From assembly GCA_900319485.1 (NCBI GenBank), contig ONOQ01000001.1:22564-86563 (forward strand): DNA of 64,000 bases, given 5' to 3'. Every line of letters begins with the position of its first letter. Position 1 is the stretch's first letter. Origin of the DNA: an uncultured Bacteroidales bacterium (lineage in GTDB: Bacteria > Bacteroidota > Bacteroidia > Bacteroidales > UBA932). Under the pieces are notes generated by a model, which was given only the letters and a program-made list of their open reading frames with translations, did not search any database and was not told the DNA's origin. A program made the position numbers and the translations under genes. Below are positions 33,776 through 40,681 of the stretch, piece after piece.

Positions 33776-33879
33776 ATGGAGCTAACGGCTTGATTGTTAG
33801 CGAGTTAATAGATTAGCGGTGCGCCGAAAGGTGCACCGCTAATTGTGTATCAGCCTCAATACCAGCCACTTACCTCCAC
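33776..33879 (+). repeat. Family B hairpin element, copy 1
   Basis: A 104 bp element. The left end ATGGAGCTAACGG and right end CTTACCTCCAC form imperfect terminal inverted repeats. The centre is a 14-bp stem closing a GAAA tetraloop (ATTAGCGGTGC on the left, GCACCGCTAAT on the right, 33812-33843). The right flank TGTGTATCAGCCTCAATACC aligns with copies 3 and 4. It lies between the convergent GH16 and hicB genes and probably terminates both. Confidence 0.75.
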
Positions 33880-33891
33880 GCTGGTGGCTGC

Positions 33892-34290
33892 CTACAAGGT
33901 GACGCTTAGAAGTTCGTGGGCAATTTCGTGTATGCCGGATTCAATCTTCCTGGCCTGGGAGTCTGATATATAGGTGTCGCCAAGTTTGTAATGCCTCATC
34001 AGCGATGGATTGATCCCGATTCGTTTTGCCAGTTTTGATACGTTTAGAAACTCGAACAAATCAAAGAACGCGGAAACGTCGTACTTGTATTCAAACTCCG
34101 GATTAAGCAGTTCTGCCGGAATATCCGATGCTGAATCATATGATTCCAACACCTCCTGAAAGGAATTCAGAAAGTCTTGTTTGGCTTCTGCGGCAGTGGC
34201 GCCCTCGCCAATAATGACCGACTTGGTGTTTTTTGTGAAAGCGCCGAATCCGTTTTCGTCCTTTTCTATCACAACGGTAATCTTGCCCAT
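33892..34290 (-). CDS. hicB: HicB-family antitoxin
   Basis: A 132-residue protein with a HicB-like N-terminal domain (MGKITVVIEKDENGFGAF, then the GEGATAAEAKQDFLNSF helix) and a C-terminal helix-turn-helix (FEFLNVSKLAKRIGINPSLMRHY) that would bind the operator. It lies downstream of hicA with a one-base gap, in the hicA-hicB order. HicB neutralises the HicA RNase and represses the operon. The gene looks richer in A+T than its neighbours, suggesting acquisition. The stop codon lies 12 bases from the end of a family B element. Confidence 0.88.
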   Translation of the reverse strand: MGKITVVIEKDENGFGAFTKNTKSVIIGEGATAAEAKQDFLNSFQEVLESYDSASDIPAELLNPEFEYKYDVSAFFDLFEFLNVSKLAKRIGINPSLMRHYKLGDTYISDSQARKIESGIHEIAHELLSVTL

Positions 34291-34291
34291 A

Positions 34292-34477
34292 TCAGTTCTC
34301 TGTTATTGTTTTTATCAACCTTTTCATTAATCCCGGTCTGACTTCTTGACTTAAGTGCCGTTCCAACTGGATTGTTTCTTTCTTGTCTGGGTGCATGTAA
34401 ATATCGTGCTTGGCTCCAGATCTGTGTTTATACCAACCATATTGTTTGGCCAGTCTTATCATCTCACTCCATTTCAT
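34292..34477 (-). CDS. hicA: HicA-family toxin
   Basis: A 61-residue mRNA interferase of the double-stranded-RNA-binding fold. The family pattern is clear: an N-terminal helix (MKWSEMIRLAKQYGW), then YKHRSGAKHDIYMHPD with the catalytic His in the KHDIY position, and a C-terminal LMKRLIKTI helix. Canonical members have GSH here; this one has AKH, which still keeps the histidine. It forms an operon with hicB. The divergent space up to the CotH gene (201 bases) holds a family C repeat and the CotH promoter. Confidence 0.88.
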   Translation of the reverse strand: MKWSEMIRLAKQYGWYKHRSGAKHDIYMHPDKKETIQLERHLSQEVRPGLMKRLIKTITEN

Positions 34478-34551
34478 CGCAAATATAACACATTTTTGTG
34501 ATACAACAAATAATTATTTATTGGCGGAAGATCGGCAGCCTTTTGCAGAAT

Positions 34552-34620
34552 AGCAAGAATCACAAAAAAAGTTTTTACGTTTCAACGGATTAGGGACGAA
34601 AAGACGTATATAGGGACGAA
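34552..34620 (+). repeat. Family C repeat, copy 1 (69 bp)
   Basis: It matches 39078-39146 at 64 of 69 positions without gaps. It contains an A7/T5 tract and two direct copies of TAGGGACGAA starting 20 bases apart (34591 and 34611). It lies between hicA and the CotH promoter. Confidence 0.85.
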
Positions 34621-34662
34621 TGACAGTTGTCGTATTACCTTGTTAATTATAATAGAATTGAG

Positions 34663-34670
34663 TAACTTAG
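34663..34670 (+). promoter_or_regulatory. -7-like element (TAACTTAG) of the CotH gene
   Basis: It ends 8 bases before the ATG at 34679. It is the same TAnnTTAG variant as at the esterase gene, in a strongly A+T-rich stretch. Confidence 0.5.
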
Positions 34671-34678
34671 CACTCTCT

Positions 34679-36262
34679 ATGAAAAAAATCCTCGCATACG
34701 TCGCCACTCTGGCATTTGCTCTCTGCTGCACCAAGGCTCCGGAGTCGGCACCAAAAGAGGAAACCCCTCAGCAGCAGGAGGAGGAGTCTTCTGCTCCTTC
34801 CCTTAAGTCTATAACCATAATAGACAGCATTGTCACTTTGGAGCCGGGCGGCAGCGCTCCCCTTCATTTCACCGTTGAGGATCCTGACTGTCAGTTACAG
34901 GAAGTGACGCTTCTTGGCACGGACGGCAATGTCCCTTCCCGTTTCCATCTTGAATCATTTGAAAAGGACCAGAATCCCGGAAGCTATGTTGCCATAGTCC
35001 AGAATGACACCAAGGACGAGAGCTACAACCGCACGGTTAAGCTTCGTGTCAAAGATAAGGATGGGGTGGCCGTTCAGTCTGCGAATTTTATGGTTGTGGG
35101 TAAAACCTACAAGCCTGGAATGGTTCACACGGGCCTCCCCGTGGTTTTTGTAGATACAGATGGCGGCAAGGCAATAACTTCAAAGGAGACGTATGTTGAC
35201 GCAAAGATCTCAATAGTAGGGACGGATGCCATTGAAGGCCTTCAGGAAATGAACTGCAGCATCCGCGGCCGCGGAAATACCACCTGGGAGTGGCCCAAGA
35301 AGCCATATCTTGTGAAACTGGAAGAAAAGGCGTCCGTATTCGGCTATCCCGAGCACAAGCGCTGGGTCCTTCTTGCAAACTTTATGGACCGCACAATGAT
35401 GCGCAATATGGTTGCAATGAAAGTGTCCTCAATGACGCGCCTTGCCTGGACCCCCAGAAGCCAGACCGTGGAACTGGTTCTCAACGGCAAGCACGTGGGG
35501 AACTACCTCCTCATAGAGCAGGTGAGGGTGGACGGAGACCGTGTCAACATTGACAAGAACGACGGCTACCTCCTGGAACTTGACTTCCATTATGACAACG
35601 AGTTCCAATGGACGGAGCACGGCATTCCCTTTGCCGTGAAGCACCCGGACCCCGAGGAACCTTCCGAACTCACCCAGGAGAAGAAGACATTCATTAAAAA
35701 CTACATAACAACCGCTTCCAATGCCATTTACGGCAGTAATTTCAAGGACCCTTCAAACGGTTATGCCAGATATCTGGACGTGGATTCCTTCATAGATTAC
35801 TGGATAGTCTTTGAAGTTATGACAAACCACGAACTAGGTAACCCCGGAAGCGTGTTCATCCATAAGGACAAGGGCGGAAAACTGGTTGCCGGTCCCTGCT
35901 GGGACTTTGACTGGGGAGTGCTTACATTTGACACAACAGGCGGAGACAGACGCCTCATAAACCGCCACGCCATCTGGTATGACCGCCTGTTCCAGGATCC
36001 TGCATTCCTTGAAAAGACAAGGGCCCGTATCAGGGAACTCCTGCCTCAACTTCAGACCATTCCGGATTACATAGATGAGTGCGAGGCCCTCCTTGCAGAG
36101 AGCGCCAAACTCAATTTCAAACTGTGGAATCCCGCCGAAGACGCCTCGATGAACGGCGGCCAGATCATCAACGGAGATGAACGGATGTCCTTCCACGATG
36201 CCGTTGCCCGCATCAAGAAGAACTACAACATCCACCTCCAGTTTGTGCTGGATAATCTATAG
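34679..36262 (+). CDS. CotH-kinase-family lipoprotein
   Basis: The start at 34679 gives a lipoprotein leader (MKKILAYVATLAFALCCTKAP); an in-frame ATG at 34640 precedes the promoter element. A Glu/Gln-rich linker (KEETPQQQEEESS) is followed by an Ig-like domain (about 45-140), then the CotH domain (about 145-527). The CotH domain shows CSIRGRGNTTWEWPKKPYLVKL, HKRWVLLANFMDRTMMRNMVA, VELVLNGKHVGNYLLIEQVRVD, the probable metal or nucleotide residues in GYLLELDFHYDN, and AGPCWDFDWGV. CotH of Bacillus is an atypical kinase of spore-coat protein; secreted bacterial relatives have unknown substrates. The stop is one base from the end of the convergent comM-like gene. Confidence 0.87.
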   Translation: MKKILAYVATLAFALCCTKAPESAPKEETPQQQEEESSAPSLKSITIIDSIVTLEPGGSAPLHFTVEDPDCQLQEVTLLGTDGNVPSRFHLESFEKDQNPGSYVAIVQNDTKDESYNRTVKLRVKDKDGVAVQSANFMVVGKTYKPGMVHTGLPVVFVDTDGGKAITSKETYVDAKISIVGTDAIEGLQEMNCSIRGRGNTTWEWPKKPYLVKLEEKASVFGYPEHKRWVLLANFMDRTMMRNMVAMKVSSMTRLAWTPRSQTVELVLNGKHVGNYLLIEQVRVDGDRVNIDKNDGYLLELDFHYDNEFQWTEHGIPFAVKHPDPEEPSELTQEKKTFIKNYITTASNAIYGSNFKDPSNGYARYLDVDSFIDYWIVFEVMTNHELGNPGSVFIHKDKGGKLVAGPCWDFDWGVLTFDTTGGDRRLINRHAIWYDRLFQDPAFLEKTRARIRELLPQLQTIPDYIDECEALLAESAKLNFKLWNPAEDASMNGGQIINGDERMSFHDAVARIKKNYNIHLQFVLDNL

Positions 36263-36263
36263 G

Positions 36264-37820
36264 TCACAGTCCCATTATATGCCGCCGGTCAAGGAAACGG
36301 TAACTGGCGGCTTCGGCAAGGTGCTCCGGGAGGATGTCCTGGACGCCGGCAAGGTCTGCAATTGTGCGGGCAATCTTGATGATGCGGGTGTATGCGCGGG
36401 CGCTGAGCCCCTGGCGGTCGATTATCTTTTCAAGAAGGTCTTTACAGGGGGCCGATAAAGGGCAGAACTCCTCCAACTGCGCCCCGCTCATTTCTGCATT
36501 GGTGTAGATCCCAAGCCCCTCGAAGCGCTGGAGTTGAATTTCCCTGGCACGGACGACCCTTGCCGCCACGGCATCTGAGGCCTCCGCCTTCTTCCCTGCA
36601 ATAAGCGCCTGAGTCTCAACCGGATGCATCCACAGTTGAATGTCTATCCTGTCCATAATGGGGCCACTCAGTTTGGAAAGGTACGCGTTACGGACCGTAG
36701 GGGTGCAGGTGCAGCGGTCTCCCTCCCCGTAATAGCCGCACGGGCAGGGATTGGACGCCGCCACAAGCATGAAGGACGCCGGATACTCAATCTTTGCCTT
36801 GAGGCGGGAAATGCACACTTTCCGGTCTTCCAGCGGCCCGCGGAGCGCCTCCAGGATGGACTTTGGCGCCTCGCAGAATTCGTCAAGGAAAAGGATCCCG
36901 CCGGTAGCCAGGGACACCTCACCGGGAAGGATGTTGTCCCCGCTTCCGCCGCCAAGAAGTGCCGCCTTGGAGGCCGATATATGCGGCGCCCGGAACGGCC
37001 TTGACCGAAGGAGCCCGAGGCCCCCGGAAGACGTCCCCGCCACGGAGTAGATCTTTGACGTGGTGGCGCTTTCCTCCAGGGTCATCGGCGGCAGGATTCC
37101 CGCCATAGCCTTGGCCAGGGACGTTTTTCCGCTGCCCGGAGCACCGACCAGAAGCACGTTGTGCTGGCCGGCCGCGGCCACTTCAACGCCTCTGCGCGCC
37201 GCATCCTGGCCAATTATCTCGGAGAAATCCATATACCTCTTTGCCGGATTCAGCGCCCTTTCCCGGGCCTCCCTGTACGCCTCCGTATTCCATATGAGAA
37301 GGTCCTGCGCCGGAACGCCCGAAAGGATCCGGAGCACGTCCTCAAGCGTTTTCACCCCGTAAATCTCCGTTCCGGCGTAGTCCACGGCCTCAAGCGCGGC
37401 CGCTTCCGGAAGGATGCACCCCCTGAACCCCATTTCCATAGCCAGTTCCACCATAGGGAGGGACCCGCTCACATACCTCACGCTTCCGTCCAGCCCCAAC
37501 TCTCCCATAATGAGGTATTTGCCAAGAAGGGGCATATCCCTCTGGCCGGAGGCCGCCACTATCCCAAGCGCAATGGGGATGTCGTAGCCGCTGCCCTGCT
37601 TGTGCATATCGGCCGGGGCCAGATTTATCACAATTTTCTTTCCCGGAACGTGGAATCCAAGCGCCTGGAGGGCCGTCACGGTGCGTAGCAGGCTCTCCTT
37701 GACGGCGGCATCGGCCAGCCCTACAAGGTGCAGGCCCACGCCAAGGGTGATGTTGATCTCAACATTGACCGGCACGGCCTTTATGCCGATAATCTTAGCG
37801 GAATAAATATTTACAAGCAT
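36264..37820 (-). CDS. comM: YifB/ComM-family Mg-chelatase-like AAA+ ATPase
   Basis: A 518-residue cytoplasmic protein. ComM in other bacteria is a helicase that promotes branch migration during natural transformation. Order: an N-terminal Lon-protease-like S5 domain (SAKIIGIKAVPVNVEINITLG...KIVINLAPADMHKQGSGYDIPIALGI), an AAA+ core with Walker A GAPGSGKTSLAKAMAG and Walker B GGILFLDEFCEAPK, a zinc-binding loop NPCPCGYYGEGDRCTCTP, and the C-terminal Mg-chelatase domain (RAYTRIIKIARTIADLAG). Everything expected is present. It overlaps the preceding lipoprotein gene by one base. Confidence 0.94.
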   Translation of the reverse strand: MLVNIYSAKIIGIKAVPVNVEINITLGVGLHLVGLADAAVKESLLRTVTALQALGFHVPGKKIVINLAPADMHKQGSGYDIPIALGIVAASGQRDMPLLGKYLIMGELGLDGSVRYVSGSLPMVELAMEMGFRGCILPEAAALEAVDYAGTEIYGVKTLEDVLRILSGVPAQDLLIWNTEAYREARERALNPAKRYMDFSEIIGQDAARRGVEVAAAGQHNVLLVGAPGSGKTSLAKAMAGILPPMTLEESATTSKIYSVAGTSSGGLGLLRSRPFRAPHISASKAALLGGGSGDNILPGEVSLATGGILFLDEFCEAPKSILEALRGPLEDRKVCISRLKAKIEYPASFMLVAASNPCPCGYYGEGDRCTCTPTVRNAYLSKLSGPIMDRIDIQLWMHPVETQALIAGKKAEASDAVAARVVRAREIQLQRFEGLGIYTNAEMSGAQLEEFCPLSAPCKDLLEKIIDRQGLSARAYTRIIKIARTIADLAGVQDILPEHLAEAASYRFLDRRHIMGL

Positions 37821-39031
37821 TACTCGATAATCTTTAAGGATGTGAAATAACCGTTGAAATCAATGGGGACAAGGCGTCCGTCCAGAAACAGCCGGTGCTT
37901 CCTCCCGGAGGTGTCGGAAAGCGCCGCCGCGAAGGTGCCGCCGCGGAAATCGGCACAGGCGGAACTGCGGATCTTAAGGTACAGGCTGTCTTCCCGGGCC
38001 GATACTATCTCTCCGCCTATATCGGCCATACTGATCCTGCCGTCACTGCCGGTGATGAAATACGCCAGGCGGTCGCCGTCGGCGTATATGTCCGGAACGC
38101 CCCGGGAACTTATCACCTGATGGCGGATTCCGTCCCTGGAACGTATCCAGTGCCGGATAAGGGTTCCGAACAGGGAATACCCCTTCACCATCATCTCTCC
38201 TTCAATGTCTATGAGTTTGCACTGGTGTATCTCCTCCCCGGCGCCAACCCCCAGGGAGTGGACGCTGTCGCCTATGACAAGGCAAAGGCTGGAAGGTGGC
38301 TCCGCGCGCCTTTCGCTGCGGTATACCGTTCCGTCCCTCACGCGTATGTCGTAGATGGCCCCGCCGCCGTTTGGGGTGACTACGGCAATTTCATCGGCCC
38401 CGTTCATAATATGGTATTCCGTTGTGACGGCGTCGCCCTTCCGGATGGTGATGCCGTACGCGAAGTGAGTGCCGCCGGGGCCCGTCTCCATCTGGCCGAA
38501 GATGGTCCCTGCGCCGGAGGAGAACACCTCTTCTCCGTTCACCCTGTAGCACAGGCCGCCCCCGGAACGCTGCCCAAGGGTACGTATGGTGTCGTTTTCG
38601 ATGAGAAAGCCCTTCAGCAGTTCCTCCTCCGGGATGGTGAGCCGGTGCCTGCCGTCGCAGTAGACGGCGGTCTCTCCGTTTGCGGCAACATCGGTCCACA
38701 GGTGGCCGTCGATGATGCGTATGCGATCCGGGTCCGGCAGCGCCCCCATCGGGCAAGCGGCAACCTCCACGCTGTCGCGGAAAAGCACGGCCTCCGCGCC
38801 GCGGAAGTCCCCGTCCTTCCAGGAAGCCCATTCCGGGAAACGCAGGGCGGCGATGTAGATGCCCTTCCCGGCCGGGACATTCCAGGCCGATGAATCCGCC
38901 GCAGCCCGCTGCCCGCCTCCATAGGTGCGCGGGCCCCGGACGAAACTTCGGGGCACTATGTCGATAAGAGGTATTTTAGCGCAGGAAAGAAAGGCGGCTG
39001 CGACCGCCAGGGAAATGACGATTCTCCTCAT
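37820..39031 (-). CDS. Lipoprotein of unknown function (403 aa)
   Basis: The leader is MRRIVISLAVAAAFLSCAK (lipobox). The rest is beta-rich with repeating short motifs: IRIIDGHLWTDVAANGETAVYCDGRHRL, VNGEEVFSSGAGTIFG, HFAYGITIRKGDA, DIYADGDRLAYFITG and HRLFLDGRLVPIDFNG. This pattern of strand, Asp/Gly turn and strand suggests a propeller-like fold, but I do not recognise a named family. It is the upstream gene of the comM-like ATPase (one-base ATG/TAA overlap), with no functional reason apparent for the pairing. The 84-base gap upstream holds most of family C copy 2. Confidence 0.75.
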   Translation of the reverse strand: MRRIVISLAVAAAFLSCAKIPLIDIVPRSFVRGPRTYGGGQRAAADSSAWNVPAGKGIYIAALRFPEWASWKDGDFRGAEAVLFRDSVEVAACPMGALPDPDRIRIIDGHLWTDVAANGETAVYCDGRHRLTIPEEELLKGFLIENDTIRTLGQRSGGGLCYRVNGEEVFSSGAGTIFGQMETGPGGTHFAYGITIRKGDAVTTEYHIMNGADEIAVVTPNGGGAIYDIRVRDGTVYRSERRAEPPSSLCLVIGDSVHSLGVGAGEEIHQCKLIDIEGEMMVKGYSLFGTLIRHWIRSRDGIRHQVISSRGVPDIYADGDRLAYFITGSDGRISMADIGGEIVSAREDSLYLKIRSSACADFRGGTFAAALSDTSGRKHRLFLDGRLVPIDFNGYFTSLKIIE

Positions 39032-39077
39032 GGCTCACAACATTTTGGCGTACAATGTCGCCAGTTGCGGGCTTAAA

Positions 39078-39146
39078 AGCAAGAATCACAAAAAAAGTTT
39101 TTACGTTTCACGTGATTAGGGACGAAAAAGCGTATATAGGGACGAA
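39078..39146 (+). repeat. Family C repeat, copy 2, overlapping the 3' end of ispE
   Basis: 69 bp, 64 identical to 34552-34620. Bases 39116-39146 are also the last ten codons of ispE, so the stop codon of that gene lies inside the repeat. Confidence 0.85.
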
Positions 39147-39949
39147 CCGCTGCCGCTCATCGCGCAATACAACGCCCCCTTCGCATAAAGATCCGCCTTA
39201 ATTGCGGCAAGTTCCGGGTATTTTTTGAACACCGTTTCCTCAAAATCGTTCCTCAGTTCCTCCTTCCAGGTGGAGGGATCCTGACGCAGGATTTCCGCCA
39301 GGGGTTTTTCCGGAATGCGGGGTACTATCCCGCGGTAGGCATCGGCCGTGGATACCGATATCCCCTCCGGAACCACCACCTCCAGCCTGAGGTTCCCAAG
39401 GTCCAGCGGGAACGGCTCCAGGATTTCCCCGCGGCCGGAACCCATCATGGGCTTATTATATATAAAGAAGGCGCAGTCGCTGCCAAGACGGGCGGCGTAA
39501 CCGGCAAGGGCCTCATCCGAAAGCCCCAGTCCGGCAAGTTCCGATATCATCCTGAGGGCAAATGCTGCATCGGCCGATCCCCCTCCAAGGCCCGCACCCA
39601 CCGGGTTTGTCTTCTCAAGGAAGATCTTCATAGGGGGGAGTTTGTGCTCTTCGGCCAGGATTGCGTACGCCTTGGCCGTAAGGTCCTTCAGGGGATCCCA
39701 GTCCACGCCTTCGCGGCGCGCTATTGTGATCATCAGTTTCCCGTCCGGGGAGATGGCCTGGGCAAGGTTGCCGTACTTTTCCTGCAGCCCGGCAATGGTG
39801 CGGCTGTAGTCCTCTCCGGTAATTATTTCAAGGGTATCGGTAAGGCCGAAGTAGGGGACGAACAGCGTCTCAAGGTCATGGAAGCCGTCCGGGCGCTTTC
39901 TCAGGACGTTCAGTCCCAGGTTGATTTTGACGTTGGGATGGGTGATCAT
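39116..39949 (-). CDS. ispE: 4-diphosphocytidyl-2-C-methyl-D-erythritol kinase
   Basis: GHMP kinase of the MEP isoprenoid pathway that phosphorylates CDP-methylerythritol. The 277 residues show the substrate loop at the start (PNVKINLGLNVLRKRPDGFHDLET), the ATP-binding motif TNPVGAGLGGGSADAAFAL, the SDCAFFI segment and the C-terminal GHMP motif CAMSGSGSSLY. The protein ends only eight residues after the MSGSGS motif, slightly short; those last residues and the stop are encoded by a family C repeat. It lies 3 bases downstream of tsaE. Confidence 0.95.
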   Translation of the reverse strand: MITHPNVKINLGLNVLRKRPDGFHDLETLFVPYFGLTDTLEIITGEDYSRTIAGLQEKYGNLAQAISPDGKLMITIARREGVDWDPLKDLTAKAYAILAEEHKLPPMKIFLEKTNPVGAGLGGGSADAAFALRMISELAGLGLSDEALAGYAARLGSDCAFFIYNKPMMGSGRGEILEPFPLDLGNLRLEVVVPEGISVSTADAYRGIVPRIPEKPLAEILRQDPSTWKEELRNDFEETVFKKYPELAAIKADLYAKGALYCAMSGSGSSLYTLFRP

Positions 39950-39952
39950 GCT

Positions 39953-40378
39953 CTAATCCTCCCACGTTACGTTTCTTGATCCATCCGGCTGCACGGTAAT
40001 ATGCACTTTCAGGGTTTCTTCCGGCAGTAGTTCCTCTATATTCTCGGGCCACTCCATAAGACACAGGCAGCCGCTGTCCAGGTAATCATACAGGCCAAGG
40101 TCCAGGGCCTCTGTGAGGCGGTTTATTCTGTAAAAGTCAAAGTGAAATACGGGCTCACCGCTTGCCGCACGGTATTCATTCAGAATTGCAAATGTAGGGG
40201 AACTCACGGCGTCTTCCCTTACTCCAAGGGCATGGCAGACAGCCGTGGTAAACGTGGTTTTACCGGCGCCCATCGGCGCATAGAACGCAATGAGCCGGTT
40301 GCCTCCGATCTCTGAAAGGAATTGTTCTGCCGCCGCCGGCAGCTGCTCAAGGCCGTGTATTGCAATGGAGTGTTTCAC
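39953..40378 (-). CDS. tsaE: tRNA threonylcarbamoyladenosine biosynthesis ATPase TsaE
   Basis: ATPase that supports TsaBD in making t6A on ANN-decoding tRNAs. I chose the GTG at 40378 (giving MKHSIAIHGLEQ). The in-frame ATG at 40396 lies within the TATCTTTG promoter element, and the extra residues MRIFAHV are not family-like. The resulting 141 residues include Walker A APMGAGKTTF, the switch region DAVSSPTFAILNEY, FHFDFYRI and the LMEWPENI segment with the conserved Glu and Trp. Upstream is the largest family A array, oriented so that the array lies behind this promoter. Confidence 0.93.
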   Translation of the reverse strand: MKHSIAIHGLEQLPAAAEQFLSEIGGNRLIAFYAPMGAGKTTFTTAVCHALGVREDAVSSPTFAILNEYRAASGEPVFHFDFYRINRLTEALDLGLYDYLDSGCLCLMEWPENIEELLPEETLKVHITVQPDGSRNVTWED

Positions 40379-40383
40379 GTGCG

Positions 40384-40391
40384 CAAAGATA
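40384..40391 (-). promoter_or_regulatory. -7 element (TATCTTTG) of tsaE-ispE
   Basis: An exact match on the minus strand, 5 bases before the GTG at 40378. It decides the start codon and predicts a leaderless mRNA starting with GUG. Confidence 0.6.
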
Positions 40392-40433
40392 CGCAAAAAA
40401 ACTTGTTTTGGGAATCATCGGCCATCTAATCCC

Positions 40434-40679
40434 GTCGCAGGTGGTGGGGCAGAATGTCGCAGGTCCGGGGGCAGAACGTCGCAGGTCCTGGTGCTAACCG
40501 TCGCAGGTCTGCGTTTTTGGCGTCACCTGCGACGCAAATCGGCCACAGGAGACAAAAAGTGTCGCAGGTCCGACTGTTTTTGCAGACCTGCGACGTTTCT
40601 TCGTGTCACCTGCGACGTTTCTTCGTGTCACCTGCGACATTTCCTTCGGTCACCTGCGACAGTTACTGCCACCTGCGAC
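40434..40679. repeat. Family A: eleven GTCGCAGGT cores with 22-bp phasing (locus 2)
   Basis: Direct cores start at 40434, 40456, 40478, 40500 and 40561. Inverted cores (ACCTGCGAC) start at 40525, 40586, 40608, 40630, 40652 and 40671. Neighbouring starts are 22 apart within each same-orientation run (19 for the last). The direct/inverted pairs at 40500/40525 and 40561/40586 form hairpins with T-rich loops. The 13-base spacers vary, apart from the repeated TTTCTTCGTGTC. It fills the space between the tsaE promoter and the stop of the beta-barrel gene, which it abuts. Confidence 0.9.
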
Positions 40680-40681
40680 GC

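Noticed and set aside
33892-34477. hicAB as a second cassette bracketed by family B copies
   Set aside because: Only one family B copy is adjacent (33776-33879); the other side carries a family C repeat instead.
40434-40679. CRISPR array
   Set aside because: The constant part is only 9 bases with 13-base spacers, both orientations occur, and no cas genes are present.
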